Below, in pieces: positions 12,986 to 25,531 of a DNA stretch of 64,000 nt (its first letter is position 1; each line of letters begins with the position of its first letter). The notes below the pieces were generated by a model. That model did not search any database, was not told the DNA's origin, and saw nothing but the letters and a program-made list of their open reading frames with translations. The position numbers were made by a program, and so were the translations under genes. This DNA comes from Oscheius onirici. Taxonomy: Eukaryota; Nematoda; Chromadorea; Rhabditida; Rhabditidae. Location: the NCBI GenBank assembly GCA_932521025.1, contig OW051471.1:5890001-5954000 (forward strand), given 5' to 3'.

Positions 12986-13207
12986 ATTCCAACTCTTCGT
13001 CTTCTACTGTGCGGATGGATCCCTTCTCTTCTTGAAAAGGTCAGCTGTTTCTACTTTTACTTTTCTGACAGTTAGACTCTGACAGTTGACATTGCAAACA
13101 GTAGCGCCAGAAACCCTCTGCGTGTCAAAAAAGTAAAAGTAGAAACAGCTGACCTTTTCAAGAAGAGAAGGGTGCCATCCGCACAGTAGAAGACGACGAG
13201 TTGGAAT
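12986..13207. repeat. Hairpin repeat (MITE-like), arms of about 85 bp
   Basis: The left arm (about 12986-13072) and right arm (about 13123-13207) are near-perfect reverse complements around a 50-bp spacer that contains CAGTAGCGCCAGAAACCCTC. The same sequence occurs at 40308-40440, 41996-42141 and, inverted, at 42599-42735. Degenerate flanking sequence to about 13285 (TTTGACAAGTCGAAAGC) matches the outer parts of those copies. It lies in the 577-bp gap between MON2 and the next gene. Confidence 0.9.
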
Positions 13208-13290
13208 AGTTGCGAAAACTACTTTTGGTTATTGGAGGTTTGACAAGTCGAAAGCACGAGGCTTTCAGAATTCGAAAGCACTTTGAGCAA

Positions 13291-13297
13291 TATAAAA
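13291..13297 (+). promoter_or_regulatory. TATA-like box
   Basis: TATAAAA lies 87 bp upstream of the candidate ATG at 13378, directly downstream of the hairpin repeat. This is a sequence match only. Confidence 0.4.
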
Positions 13298-13377
13298 CGG
13301 ATTTAGTGTGCAAGCAATTCACAATCACAAAGTGTATTCTGTGAAAACTTTTGACAAAATTTTATTAGTTCACACAA

Positions 13378-14417
13378 TGTTCGCTCCAAATATTTCGATT
13401 CTTGTCGTCGGTAATGTGCTACATTTCCCGGTATTTTACAATTTGTCTGGTTTCCAATTTGGTTCTAGTGTTCACTGTCCGAATTAATTGAGAAGATTGA
13501 GAGTCAGTTAAGTAAAGCTTCTTCTCGTCGACTGGATATCTTCCTGCCCTTTGTCTGTGTCGTGTTTCTGTTCTGCTCCTTGCTCAACAGCAGATGTCAT
13601 CTACCACGATTGGAACTTCGAAAATGGCAGTTGCTTCATCACTATTGGAAGCATTTCCACGACTGGACGGAGGAGGAAAAAGAGCTGCACGTGTCCGAGC
13701 TTTACACTTACTGTCGACCAGCCGACTACCGATACCCGGCCTATTCTGAGGAAATTCGAATTCAACGGACGACGTTCAAAAACATTCCGAAAAAGAGAAC
13801 CATGGAGTTTTCGAATTTGTCAAAGGGGCATTTGCACGAAGGATGGAACAGACTGTGGTACGAGCGGAAGGGCAAGATCCGTCTGCTGAAAAGACTAGTC
13901 TCGACGATGACAATCCTTCTTGTTCTTCAAATGTCCATTTTCCTTTCTCTTTTGGTCGATCAGCCGACAAAATCTGTGGAAATCCATAAGAACTTCTTTG
14001 AGGAGTATCAGAAGCTGTCCAGAAAGGAAAAAAACGACAGATGTGCGAAAAGAGTTCGGGAAAAAGGAGATTACATGACTGGGTATTTTTCAATAGCACT
14101 AAATGGAAATACAATTTAGACTGATGCGTCGTGTAGTCCTTGCATTTATGAAAGAGAATATTGGCTGGTTCAGTACACTCTTCTACCTGCTCTTCTTCAT
14201 CGTCTTTTCTGTCCATCTGGCTCGTTTATCCCAGTCAATTGTTCCTCCTTCCCTGCCACGACCACTACTAGGTACTGAAGCAGACAAATTGGAACATGCT
14301 CTGCCCGTCACTCAACTTCAATTCATCCACGACTATTTTCTCCATCTCGGTCTGTTTTCAGGACTTCTCTTCCTGCTTAACCTCTTCCTCATATTTACTC
14401 GATTCAAAGTGTTTTAA
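13378..14417 (+). CDS. Unrecognised multi-pass membrane protein (about 4 membrane helices)
   Basis: I do not recognise the family. The well-supported part runs from about 13493 (SELIEKIESQLSKASSRRLD) through four hydrophobic segments: FLPFVCVVFLFCSLL, STMTILLVLQMSIFLSLLV, FSTLFYLLFFIVFSVHLARL and LGLFSGLLFLLNLFLIF. A highly charged loop with a WTEEEKELHVSELYTYCRPA segment lies between the first two. A 38-nt intron near 14080-14118 is needed to join the third and fourth segments. The stop is TAA 14415-14417, followed by AATAAA near 14428. The 5' end is uncertain: an ATG at 13378 joins in frame only with a weak donor (GTCGTC). The start could lie elsewhere. Confidence 0.6.
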
Positions 14418-14505
14418 ACCAGAACCAACAATAAAGATTGATCCTTTCTGAGAATACCTCAATGTCTATTATAATTTGCCCGGAAGCGATAATCGGTGAA
14501 GCCGG

Positions 14506-14848
14506 ATGCCTTGGCAACGCCTCTCCCTCTACGATCCACAATCTCACCAAAACGTCATGCCTAAGCAGGACTTCGAAATTGTGGACTACCTTGGACCTTT
14601 GTTCGTTGGTGGGGCATTTCTGCTTATTTTACTTCTGCTTTCTCTTGCGATGAATTTCCTTTTCATTCGAAAGAATGACGAAGTAACGTCTTTTGAAAGG
14701 GTAATTCGATCAGAACAATTTTCTCACGACCATTTTTCAGCTGGGAGCGAGAATTAATATGCGAATCGGCGTTCACAGGATGTCTGTGGTGAAAAGGAGT
14801 TTGGTCAGCAAGTTTCCAGAAGACGACATTGCCACATCAACTATTTAA
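14506..14848 (+). CDS. Unrecognised small single-pass membrane protein (about 100 aa)
   Basis: The start at 14506 gives [20 protein letters not shown], followed by one strong helix ([20 protein letters not shown]). A 41-nt intron ending TTTTTCAG (about 14700-14740) then leads to a basic tail ([20 protein letters not shown]) ending at TAA 14846-14848. The gene begins 88 bp after the upstream membrane-protein gene stops and just after that gene's AATAAA, the spacing expected inside a nematode operon. No family is recognised. The short length and the start choice are the main uncertainties. Confidence 0.55.
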
Positions 14849-14867
14849 ACTTTGAATAGTATAATAT

Positions 14868-15771
14868 CTAGTCTGTGATTCCGCGAGACTGTTCGAACTT
14901 TTTCAACTCCTTTTCGACAAGATCGTCTTCTTCGTCTTTTACTTCGATCACTTCTTTGATCTAAATAAAAAAATAGTTGCATATAAATCCAACAAACCTC
15001 TGGGACATAAAACTGGAGCATATTCTGAATTCCCGACTTGAGAGTGACTGAAGAGCTGGGACAGCCGGTACACGAACCCTACAAATTTGATATACGCATA
15101 AATAAATCGAAACACCTTTAGTTTCAGCTTCACGACTCCATTTTCGAAGCCCACGTAAGTTATATCGCCGCCATCTTCTTGGACCATTGGACGGACTCTC
15201 GAGTCGAGAAGTTCCTTTATCATTGCCACGGTATCATCGTCTGTTTCCAGAATAGCTAGAAAATTGGCTTATTTAAACAAAAAACACAACTGACTCGTAT
15301 CTTGATACTCCGGCTGCGTTCCTTCTACATCCACGACAGTCTTTCCACTTTGAAGAAAATCGGCAATGGTCGAAAAAAGCTCTGCTCGCATCATCGCCCA
15401 ATCTGTATCTTCGTCTTTTTTCGTTATTGTAATGAAGTCTTCTCCGAAGAATACCGATTTTACGCCGTCAACCTTGAACAGTTGTCTGTAATTGAATTCC
15501 ACTAATGATTAGTGCAAAAAGACAAACCTGGCTAAAGGGCTATTTCTAGCGCTTGCAATGCTGTTGAACGTAAAAGAATTGGATCCATCCAAGATTTTTT
15601 GTCCAGGTAGAAACTTCAAGGACAGCGGATTAGGTGTGTCTTGAACCTGGATATATACATTTCGGTCTGAAAAAAAACGTACGAATGAAGCAGAGTGGAA
15701 AACAAACTAAAAGAAACTGTGGGCCGTCGAATAGGATTGAGCAGTGTTTTGAGGAAAGGTCGCATCGACAT
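14868..15771 (-). CDS. NFU1: NFU1 iron-sulfur cluster scaffold, mitochondrial
   Basis: NFU1 helps deliver [4Fe-4S] clusters to mitochondrial enzymes such as lipoate synthase and respiratory complexes. The start at 15771 gives a basic targeting peptide ([20 protein letters not shown]). A 41-nt intron (donor GTTTGT) joins it to [20 protein letters not shown], the Nfu N-terminal domain. The C-terminal NifU-like domain ([20 protein letters not shown]) carries the cluster-binding motif GSCTGCPSS. The acidic tail ends QSRGITD at the stop 14870-14868. The ATG follows an acceptor (TTTTCTCAG) by one base, consistent with trans-splicing. The gene lies downstream of ANKHD1 on the same strand, 468 bp away. 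All key residues are present. Confidence 0.94.
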
Positions 15772-16239
15772 TCTGAGAAAATTGAAAGAGGAAAACTCCC
15801 GTCACTACTTCTGTAGCGAAAAAAACCCACGCATTCAAAATACGAACTGGACAAACAACAAAAAAAACAAATAAAGATGTAAAAAAAGGCTTTTTATTGT
15901 TTTTGTGTTATAGTACTAGAGAATACATGAGTGCGAGAAGAGACTCGCAAAAAGTAGAAAAGGATTGAGATGACAGACAAATGATGTACCGTTGGGTGGG
16001 AAAGGCTGATATTCACAAGAACCAAACCGACACGAGATAATATTATATAATATGAATACAAGGCGGAGTAGGGGAAAGATCACCGATTATCGATTCACAG
16101 AGGCACCCTTGAAATAGAGTCCTCCTGAAAATGACCCAGATCTAAGCGAAATTTTACAGAAAGTAACTAGAGAAAATGGACTAATCTCGAGGGAAAAGGG
16201 CCCGTGACATGGCAACACGAGTCATAGAATTGAAAATAA
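15772..16239. other. Gap between ANKHD1 and NFU1
   Basis: This stretch holds the presumed 3' UTR of ANKHD1; TTTATT near 15892 is AATAAA on the minus strand. The NFU1 5' end carries the acceptor-like CTCAG. I see no other gene. Confidence 0.5.
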
Positions 16240-19200
16240 TTAGTTCCATCCACCGGAGCTCCAGCTGGTTCCCGGAGCACTGTTTGTGTTCATTTTCGAC
16301 CAGTTGTTCTGCTGTTGTCTAAAAGGGAACTTTGGAATGTCGAACAGAATACTCACCCGTAGACATTGAAAGCAGAATTGTTTTGTGAGAGCGACGGCAA
16401 CTGACTGCTCGGTGTGTTGTAGTATTGTCGCAAATGAGGAGGAGGAGCCATTGAACTGGAGTTCATGTTGGGAGGAGTCGGAGTGACATTGGCAAAACCA
16501 GGAGGAGGAGCGTAAGATGATGGTCGAGTTTGCATGGATCGCGAACTGGCTGCTGAGGAATTGGAAAAGCCATAGTCATTGTTGCTAGAAGTGTTGTAAT
16601 GGGAGTTGTTGTAGCTGTTGAGCAGATTGTTGAGATTCTCGTACTCTTGATTGGCACTTTGGAAGGCTTGCATGTAGCTTTTGGTCTGTTGACTCATTGC
16701 ATTTTCAGAGTACGAGTTGGGAGTATAGTAGTTGTTTTGTTGTTGACTGGAAGAGTTGGTGGAATGACCAGATAATTGAGCTGCCAACTGTTGAAGGAAG
16801 GCTTCTCTGTTACCAGACATAGATGACGATTGAACCGGCACTGGTCGCTAAAATATAAATTAGTTTTGCGGTTCGAAACATACCGCAGGTGCTGTTGGTC
16901 GAGAGTACAGATTACTGTGTTGAGTAGGCGCTCCAATCCAGTCATAAGTCGAACTGGTGGTCGGAGCAGAAGGCTTGGAAGGTGGCAGACTGGAAGCAAA
17001 GTCAGCACCAGCAGCGATGCTGCTAGCCCATTCCTGTAAAAGGGAATGTATATTCGTCGGGAGATTTGACTTACAGCGGGTCCAAGACTGAGATTTCCGA
17101 GCATACTACTGAGACCATTTCCGAGAAGAAGCTGCCCACCCCATGCGGGTTCGTTGGAACTATTTTTGCTGTCTCCATCTCCTTTCCAGATGTCAGCCAG
17201 TTCCGACTTTTCCAGAAAGGCCAAACCTCCAATTTCTCTGCCAGATTTCGAAGATTCGTCGGCTTTGATCTTTGTTCCAGGAGCTGAAAGTATATAGCAA
17301 TGAATCGCAAAAATAGGTGTCATACCACGGGCGAAGCCCTGTCCGATAGGCTGAGGAAGCGGTTTTTCTTCGAACTGGGGGATCCTCTCCATCGACAGAT
17401 CTGTCATTGGAAGGGGTCTGTATCCCGGTGCTTTCTTCAATTCTTCTTCCACATTCGGATGATCTCGATGTTCGGGAGTGGAGGGAGCAAGAGAGGTAAG
17501 AGGAGATGCGACCGGAGTGGGTTGACGTGGTTCGGGAACTTCCTCGGGAACTCTAGGCGAAGCCACTCTCGGCGGTTCAGCAACAACTGCAGCTATGGGA
17601 GCAGCTGGGACTGGCTCTCTCGGTTGAGGTTGTTGCAAAGCAGCTCGTGCCGCCATTCTCTGTTGCCAGACATTCGTTGTTGTTGGAGCAGTAGGCTGTG
17701 CAGACTGAGCATTTTTGGTTGTCGTAGCCGTGGCCATAATTTTCTCCGAAACTGGAGTTATTTTGGCACTTTCGGATGAGGAAGAAGCTACAGAAGTATT
17801 ACCTCGAAGTACCTTCAAATGTTTAATAGAAAAATTTGAATAAGTTGTGTACCTGTCGAATGACGTCGTTTACAGTAATATCGTTGTCTGTGACAAGGCC
17901 ATTGATCATCAACGTCGCATTTCTGAAACCAACCTCTTTTTTTCTTTCCTAGTTTTCGTTTGACAAGGAATAAATAACATTTCTATCGAAAAAAAGACTG
18001 GAAAAGAAACGTGTTCGCCTGACCATTAGTCATTTTAATTGGAATAGAGAGAGAAGAGAGACATAAGCGTAAAGGGAAGCAGTCGATGCGAGCACAGCAG
18101 CCCCAAAGCCCACCCCGATGGGCGATTCCCCGCCTCAGAGCCCTAACAAGAGGCCAGTCGACCATCGATCCAGCAACCCCAAAACAAGCACCACGACCTC
18201 GTCCCCTTTGAACTGACCTGACTGTCTCTGCTGTTCCTCTAATGCAGATCTGTCGGTCCAATTGATGGCTTCGTGTATTCTGCTTCTCTACTTCGATCGA
18301 GGCTCCTGTAGCCTCACGAATAGCGTTGATGTTGGCTCCGCCTCTTCCGATCACACGTGAAATGACGGTATTGCAGACAGTCAGAGTGTTGGATCGACGA
18401 CGAGACTGAAATTATCAGTGGATTGAGAAGATAATTAGCACCCAGTGCCCACGCGTATAAGGCTATTTGAGACGTAGGATTGATTGGGACGTCTTTGCCT
18501 AATTGACGTAATAATTAGAGAGTCTCTCTGACTCTGATTGCACTCTTGTTTTCAAAGAACCAATTAAGAAACTCGCCAACTCAACATCCTTCCATCCACC
18601 GTAAGCGCCACTTTCATCGGAGAAAAAGTCCTGTTGAGTCTTCGACTGAACAGCTCCTCTTTTCTGGGTCTGAAATGGTATTTTACACCAAGGGAATCTT
18701 TTTAAACATACAGCCTTCTTTTTGCCCGGATTAGCCTTGACCCATTCATCGGAAGGAGAAGCCTTTGGTGGGGCGACAATCGGAGAGACGGGTGAAAGGA
18801 CAGTGGGAGTTTTTAAGCTCGTTGTGATAGTAAGTGCAGTCGAAGAACCAGTGTTTGTTGATGGGATCTTGCTAATTTCTTGTCTTGAACGTCGACTCTG
18901 CTTCTTTTGCTGCTTTGTAACAATTGTCTCCTGGGGCTCCGGAATAACAGGCGTCTGAACCACCTGAGGAACTCGGGGATCGGGAAGAGGAACAGTAATT
19001 TCGTCACGCGAAGTGTTGTTGTTCTCACTCTCTTCTTCAGATTCTTCCTAAAATGGTTAATCTTATGAGATACATTTCCAGGCCTCACATCTGACTTGTG
19101 ATCCACTGCTGGACTCTTGGCTTTGGCCTCCTTCTGTTTCTGTTTCTTCCCTTCTCTCTTTTTCGCCTTCTTTTGTTTCTTGGACTTGGCGCGTTCTTCC

Positions 19201-22200
19201 TCTTCAGCCAACATCGCCAGAAGGTCTTCCGCTGCCTTGTTGGCCTGTTCTGCTTGGGCTGTCTTCGCCTTCTTGATGATCAGCATGTTCTCTCCGCAGT
19301 TCTTCATCAACTCTTTCAACTCTTTTTCCGTTTTCTGAAACACAATTTCCTTCGGCAATAACAAGTCTACTTACCCCGCTTTCAGTTACTGTCAACGTGG
19401 CCAGATACCTCTCCATCTCCTGATCACTGGGATACTGTTTCACATGCTTCACAAGATAGTTGACCACCCTGATAAACCCTCTTCTGAAGGCAATCATCAG
19501 TGGAGAGACTTTTCGGTTGTCCTGTGCATCTACGTCCGCATTGTCTGCGATGAGGACTTGGATCGTGTCCAAATGTCCGCCATGACAGGCTAGCCAGAGG
19601 GCAGTACAACCCTGAACACGTCATTTTCAGTTTTGTTGGAGGAGTCAATCTACCTTCTTGTTTCTAGCATCGATTTGAGCACCGTGTCTAAGGAGCATCT
19701 CGACGAATTTGTCGTGTCCTTTGTCAGCAGCAATGCTGAAATTTGCTGTTCAGTTGGGTCTGCTGTGTCAGAAGTCGTATTCAAAATTAACACTCACGTC
19801 AGAGCAGTGTCCCGACTGGATGGAACGGGCGTTGTGTTTGGATCGGCATAGTTTTCCAGAAGAAGTTCGCCTACTTCGACATAACCTCCATTAGCTGCTT
19901 CCATCAAAGGTGTCAACCCAGTCTGAAGTCATAGTAAATTAAATCTGTTAATATTTCTAACTTTGGCTCGATGTTCAACATTGGCATTGTAATGAAGAAG
20001 AAGTCGAACGACGTCTGTTCTGCCTTGAAAACATGCCAGAGTCAGGGCTGTATTCCGATTGGTCTCGATCTGGGCATTAATGTCCGAGCCTTTTTCCAAA
20101 AGAACTCTTGTAGCATCTTTGTGCCCATTCATCGCAGCCAACATAAGAGGCGAGATTCCCAACTTGCTGCCAGTTCTCGAGTTGATTTCCGCTCCAGCAT
20201 TCAGCAACATGTTCACAATCTCAACATATCCACCAGAGGCTGCCAAAGACAATGGAGTGTAGTCGCTAACATTCCGATGTTCCTTGTTGGCTCCCTTGGA
20301 CAGCAAGAGTTCCACAACTTCTTTGCGACCTCCAGAACAGGCCAGCGATAAGGCAGTGTCTTTGGTCCTTTCTGACTGGGCCTCGATGTTAGCTCCACTG
20401 GTAAGTAAGGCTTCCACAACTCCCACATGACCACCAGTAGCTGCCAAAATGAGCGGAGTGAATCCTTTCTTGTCTCTGTGTTCGATGTTCGATCCTCGGG
20501 AAATCAGAAGAGGTATGAGATCTTTGTGTCCGTTAGAACAGGCCACAGTCAGTGCAGTATCATTATTGGAATCCGTAGCCTTGTCAATGTTGAAAGCGCC
20601 AGTACTTTTGGTAGCAAAGGTCTGCTTCATCGCCTCGGACTCGTCTCCCTCGCTGTGCGTTCTTCGGTGAGCACTCCCGGTTGTGGGAGCAGGAATTGGA
20701 ACTGGGAACGGAACTGACGGTAGCTGAGGCGTCGGTGCAGATGTGGCAACAATTCCTCCCGGCAGACTGGTCACTGTTGGTCGAAGGACCTTCAAGGTCT
20801 CGTTCAAAGCAGCAGTTTGCTTTTCAAGTACATTCTGGAAATATAATGTTTTCAATTTGAACCTGAACTTACAGATAGATCGTTTGTAGCTGTGCTTTTG
20901 GCCAGATCAGGACATATCTTCTTACACTCTTCCGAGAATTCCTCCCAGTTGTTGAAAATCTCCATAAACTTTTTCTTGGTAGCTCGTCTATGTTCTGGGG
21001 AGAGTGTCGCTGTTATTTGAGAGATGATATCTTCTCCTGAACAAAACCATTTTCCCAAAGTTTATTCAACCTACCATCTTGGTTGGGATTAGTCTTGAAA
21101 AAGGCCATGATTTCTGCCATTTGCTCCATTGTCATTTGCTGAAAAAAGATTGGTTATATATAAGTTTTTAGTTACATTAGTGATGGATTGATTCGGAGGA
21201 GTCTGTGATGTGCTAGGCACGTTGGGAGTCGAAGGGGGAGCTACAGTTGTGACGGCCGACGGAGTCTGTTGCCTTATACTTCTTCCAGTTGTATCTCTTA
21301 CCTGTGGTTGTGCGGACCCTGAGGGAAGTGGCAGACCGGCAAAGTTCTTCTTGCCCAACTCATAAATACTCGCCAGGAATTTGGCACTGGTAGCAGCAAT
21401 ACCGGTAGGTGATGGCTTCGCTCCGTTCCATGTGTCCGCATCTATTTTGAACTTTTAGATCTTCAAAATACTAAAACTCACTGTCTCGTTGCACCTGGTT
21501 CACTTGCTGATTTGCCCATATCGATGAGAATTCTCGATCACTAAAATACAACTGCATTCAGAAAGAAAATACGAACTTACTCTGGTTGGGTAAATGAGGC
21601 ATCCGTCTCTGCCAGATGGTGTAACATGGTCTGAAGTTTGTCCAATTGTATGGTGATTTCACGAGTCGTCAAGTCCGATGGCAAAGATGTGGCAATTTGA
21701 GAGGACTGTACAAAATTAGAGGTTTTCAAATCAACAGAACTTTCTTTACCTGATTGTCCGCACGGGAGTTGTAAATACCTGCTAGCCAGGAATAGTACTC
21801 TTTGGCGAATTCCGGATTTTCAGCAGAAGTTTCAGTGTTTGGAAAGTAAGGTGTATAGATTGGAGGACCGTTGACGGAAGGGTCTGGAGGAGCAAAGCCT
21901 TGTGTTTTAGAGGCTGCCACTTTTTTCCGTCTCATTGCAGCCGCCTGAATAGCAATTTTTAAGAATAATCTTTAAAACTACCTTGAGTGGATTGTTCCCA
22001 TAGGCACCTTGTTGTCCAGAAAACTTTTTCGCGTTTGACATATAAGCTGGAGCCGAGGAATTTGGGACTCCGTTGTGATCGAGCATCAACTCGACAATCT
22101 CCTTGTATCCATTGCGAGCAGCTTCGAGAATGCAATTGATCCCGTCCTTCAATTCGACATTCGGATCGGCTCCACTGTGAAGAAGCAGCTTGACAATATC

Positions 22201-24536
22201 TTTATGGCCAGAAGCACAAGCCAAGAGAAGAGCTGTGGCATCTTGATGACTCGAGTGACTGTTCACATCGACTCCATGTGCAATCAGATACTGAACAATC
22301 AAGGTGTTTCCATTCTTGCAAGCTTTCATCAACGGCGTTCTTCCATCGATCTCCGTGTTCTGAATCAGACTGTACAATTTATCAATCAAAAGACAGACAA
22401 ATTCAGCTCCAGCCGTGAATAGAATTTCAATGACGTCCAGATGTCCATTTTCAGCTGCCAATCCTACGGCCGTACTGGCATGAGCAACAAAGTTGGCAGT
22501 GCGTTCCCGTTGATTAGAAACCTTCACAATGTACATGACCGTCTGGGCATGTCCTTCTTGAGCAGCTTCCATCAGCGGAGTATTCCCACCCAGCTCCAAA
22601 TCACCTCCATAACGGACCAGTTCTTCCAAAACATCACTGTGTCAAGCAGAAATTACTGTTTCGAGCAAGAAACTCACGTGTATCCTCCACAGGCTGCTAC
22701 AGTCATAGCAGTTTCTCCAGTCTCCTCGGTCTGTGCGTTAACATTAGCTCCGTGGTTCAAGAGAACTTTAACGACGTTGACATGGCCTTCTCTGGCCGCT
22801 TCCATTAAAGGAGTGTAACTCTCGTCATTTGGCTCTTCGATGTAGGCTCCAGCATCCAGCAGCATTTTGGCCTGAAGTAAAACTAGATTACGTCATCAGA
22901 ACAGAACAAACCAGAACATCGTGACCTCCACAACAAGCCAAGGTGAGCGGACTTTCGAACGATTCACTAGCCATATTCGGAGGTGCACCGGCATCCAGAA
23001 GGACTCGAGCCACCTCATAATGTCCGTCCATACTGGCTTCCATGAGGGCGGTGTGCATTTCTTCCTCTTGAAAGTCGACATCCGGAAAGGTGTTTCTCAG
23101 ACTCAGAAGATGGGTGACCACATCGACATGACCCTTGTAAGCAGCTAGAGTAAGAGGAGATTCCTTGAACTCGCTGTGCATGCTCACAAAACTCGGCCGA
23201 GCTCCAGCGCTGATCAACATTTTGACAATGTCAACATTGCCGGAACTGGCAGCTTCCATAAGAGCATCATGTCCGTTGTCATTTCGGATGGTCACATCGC
23301 ATTCCTTCGTCTCCAAAAGAAGACGAACGCACTCAGCTTGTCCAGCGGCAGCAGCATAGATCAGAGGAGTGTTATTGGTCTGAGAGACAGCGTTGATTTC
23401 GGCCTTCATATCGATGAGTTTCTTCACAACAGCGGATGAACCAGCGGCTGCTGCTTCCATCAAAGGTGTTACGTCGATTTCAGAAGAAAAGACGGTCGAG
23501 TCTCGGAGACTAAGAATCTCAGTCACCAGTTCGACAAACTTAAAAGAATATAATTATTATCTGCTATTCAACTTACTCCAGCAGCACAGGCAAGGACAAG
23601 AAGACCGTCCTCACAAGATGCGAAGGAATTGTCCGAGTTGGCTTGGTTCTCGTAGATGTCATGTCGGTCAACGTCAGATTGAGCGGTGTTAGACTCTTGA
23701 GAAGCAGCCATCACACACTCGACAGCCCTGGTTGGAGGTCTTCTCAAGGCAGCACCGGCAAAGAGACCAAGAGTATTGGCCACTAGTTGAGGCGTTGCAT
23801 CGGGAGCATTTCCCACCGGGATGATCTCAGCATCTCCTACCTCGATCATCGTCTCATAAGCATGGTCGATTCTTTCCATCATCGATAGATTCTCAGCCTG
23901 AAAAGTGATGATATTGAAGATGAAAAAAGTTACCTCAGAATCGACAGAAGGGAGGCGGGTGTTCTTCCGGAGATCCCCTTGTTCGAAGACCGGAGCATCT
24001 CGGTAGGCTCTTGAGGTCGACCAAGAGGTTTCCGAAGAGTCCGACGAGGCACTATCCGACCCACTTGCTCCGGTCGCAATAACGTATTGCAGGAGGTGAT
24101 GGTAGGCCTGAAAGATCTAATGAAAAAGAAAAGCAATAAAAAGAAACCTTTACGCCGGCGTCGAAAACAAGTCGAAAGAGGAGGGCTTGCTGCTGCTGGT
24201 CAGCAGAAATGGCTCTTTCGGGTAACATATGGACGAACGCACTTAATTCCGGCACCAGCAGGTTTTCGGATGAGCCGCGAGAGCGACACGCCGGATGACA
24301 ACGGGCAGACGAAGCCTGTCAGAGAGTAATGATGAAGATTCGAAGGAAAGACTTACGTTCAGAAGAGGAGAACGACCGCGAGCACGAAACCCCGGCTTAG
24401 GAACCACGCCGGAATTGGCGGAAGGCACAACTCCAAGACGTTCGGCAAGCTGAAAATCAGAATACAAAAATACCGGAACTAATTGATAAACCTCGGTGTT
24501 CATGGACATCACATCGACATTCTCATCCTCGGCCAT
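16240..24536 (-). CDS. mask-1: Ankyrin-repeat and KH-domain protein (ANKHD1/MASK)
   Basis: MASK/ANKHD1 proteins are large cytoplasmic/nuclear scaffolds; in flies they are Yorkie/YAP cofactors. The start at 24536 gives MAEDENVDVMSMNTE. A first ankyrin block spans roughly 23.5-22.1 kb with many repeats of the form TPLMEAAREGHVNVVKVLLN, and a low-complexity linker follows. A second block spans roughly 20.8-19.4 kb (for example TPLILAATGGHVGVVEALL), then a Lys/Glu-rich coiled coil (KSKKQKKAKKREGKKQK). The KH domain lies near 18.2-18.4 kb with its GXXG loop as GRGG in VIGRGGANINAIREATGASI. The C-terminus is Gln/Asn/Ser-rich and ends TSWSSGGWN at the stop 16242-16240. About 25 introns are present. 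The long length and the ankyrin-ankyrin-KH order match the family. Confidence 0.95.
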
Positions 24537-25107
24537 TTCAAAAGCGGAAATTGAGCGATGGGACCTTAAAATACATCAGTTGAGAGTGGAAAGCAGAGAT
24601 ATCGACTAGATAATTGGAAGCAACAAACGGCTTGTTCAAAAAAGGAGTAATGATGAAGATTCGCGTGACAAGCTAATCCCAATATTAAAGGAAAGATCTT
24701 TGAAAGTGTCTTGAAAAAGTGGTCTCTTCGACAACGACTATAAGTTTCTGTTCTATTGTCCTATTAGGAACATCAGTAAAATACCCATTTGACTAATGAT
24801 AAATGTGAACGATTACGAGTAATGACGAAAAGGTTCGAAGAGATGTTTACCATATCAAAAACTACTAGTTCAAACAGTTGGGATGACTATCTCTTTATAA
24901 GGAACTGATCAGATTTGTAATCAGACTACCTTTAGAAAATGTCAACTTTCAAAAAGTTTTCAAAATGTGTTAAAAACGAAAAGAAAGACAATTTTAAAGT
25001 GTAAACGAGAAGAATCAGGCCGATGCACGAGAAATACGCCATCACGTGAGTGGGGTCAATCGACGAATATCTGCGGGAAACTGGAGCTTTATTTCTGACC
25101 ACGGGAT
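24537..25107. other. 5' flank of ANKHD1
   Basis: I see no convincing gene. An acceptor-like TATTTTAAG (minus strand) precedes the ANKHD1 ATG by about 28 bp. A short phrase AGTAATGATGAAGATTCG near 24647 repeats one in an ANKHD1 intron near 24327. TTTATT near 25089 could be the poly(A) signal of the small minus-strand exon at 25108. Confidence 0.4.
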
Positions 25108-25271
25108 CTATTCGAAATCTGTGCTGAACAGGAGAGTGGCTCCAATCTGATCAACTTCTAAAGGCTGACTAACTTTCGTACAAACATCTTCTGTAGAATC
25201 ATAAATTCTGAGAGTATAAATTTGAAGTTTAACGGATCGGAAAGAAGAACAAAGACAGGGTTCCAGAGGTT
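25108..25271 (-). CDS. Possible 3'-terminal exon of an unrecognised gene
   Basis: After an acceptor TTGTTATTAG (minus strand) an open exon encodes EPLEPCLCSSFRSVKLQIYT and continues to VDQIGATLLFSTDFE and a stop. A minus-strand AATAAA lies about 18 bp past the stop, which is what a true last exon would show. I could not find convincing upstream exons between 25272 and 25531, so the gene start is unknown and the call may be wrong. Confidence 0.35.
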
Positions 25272-25531
25272 CTAATAACAAAAAAAATAGTTGCGATGGT
25301 GCAATCACAAGCTCTGCCTTTATCGATTTTTGGCGGACAAACGACTGCGCGTCATGCCTGCGCCCCTCACTGCGCAGCCCCCTTATTTTCCGGCTTTCCC
25401 CAAAAACAATACCAAATTTTGAAGAAGTGAATGTGCATGTTAAGAAGTAAAGGATTGCTTTTTTCCTTGCATCCCACGTTTGCGTGACTCACGACAGTCT
25501 TTGTCCTCTCAACCAACGGCCACATTTCAGA

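Noticed and set aside
15667-15690. Apparent frameshift in NFU1 at a T8 run
   Set aside because: A 41-nt intron with a GTTTGT donor and a TTTTTCAG acceptor removes the region and restores the frame, so no frameshift is needed.
24327-24664. AGTAATGATGAAGATTCG occurring twice 320 bp apart
   Set aside because: It is only about 18 bp, without flanking similarity, so a chance or minor duplication.
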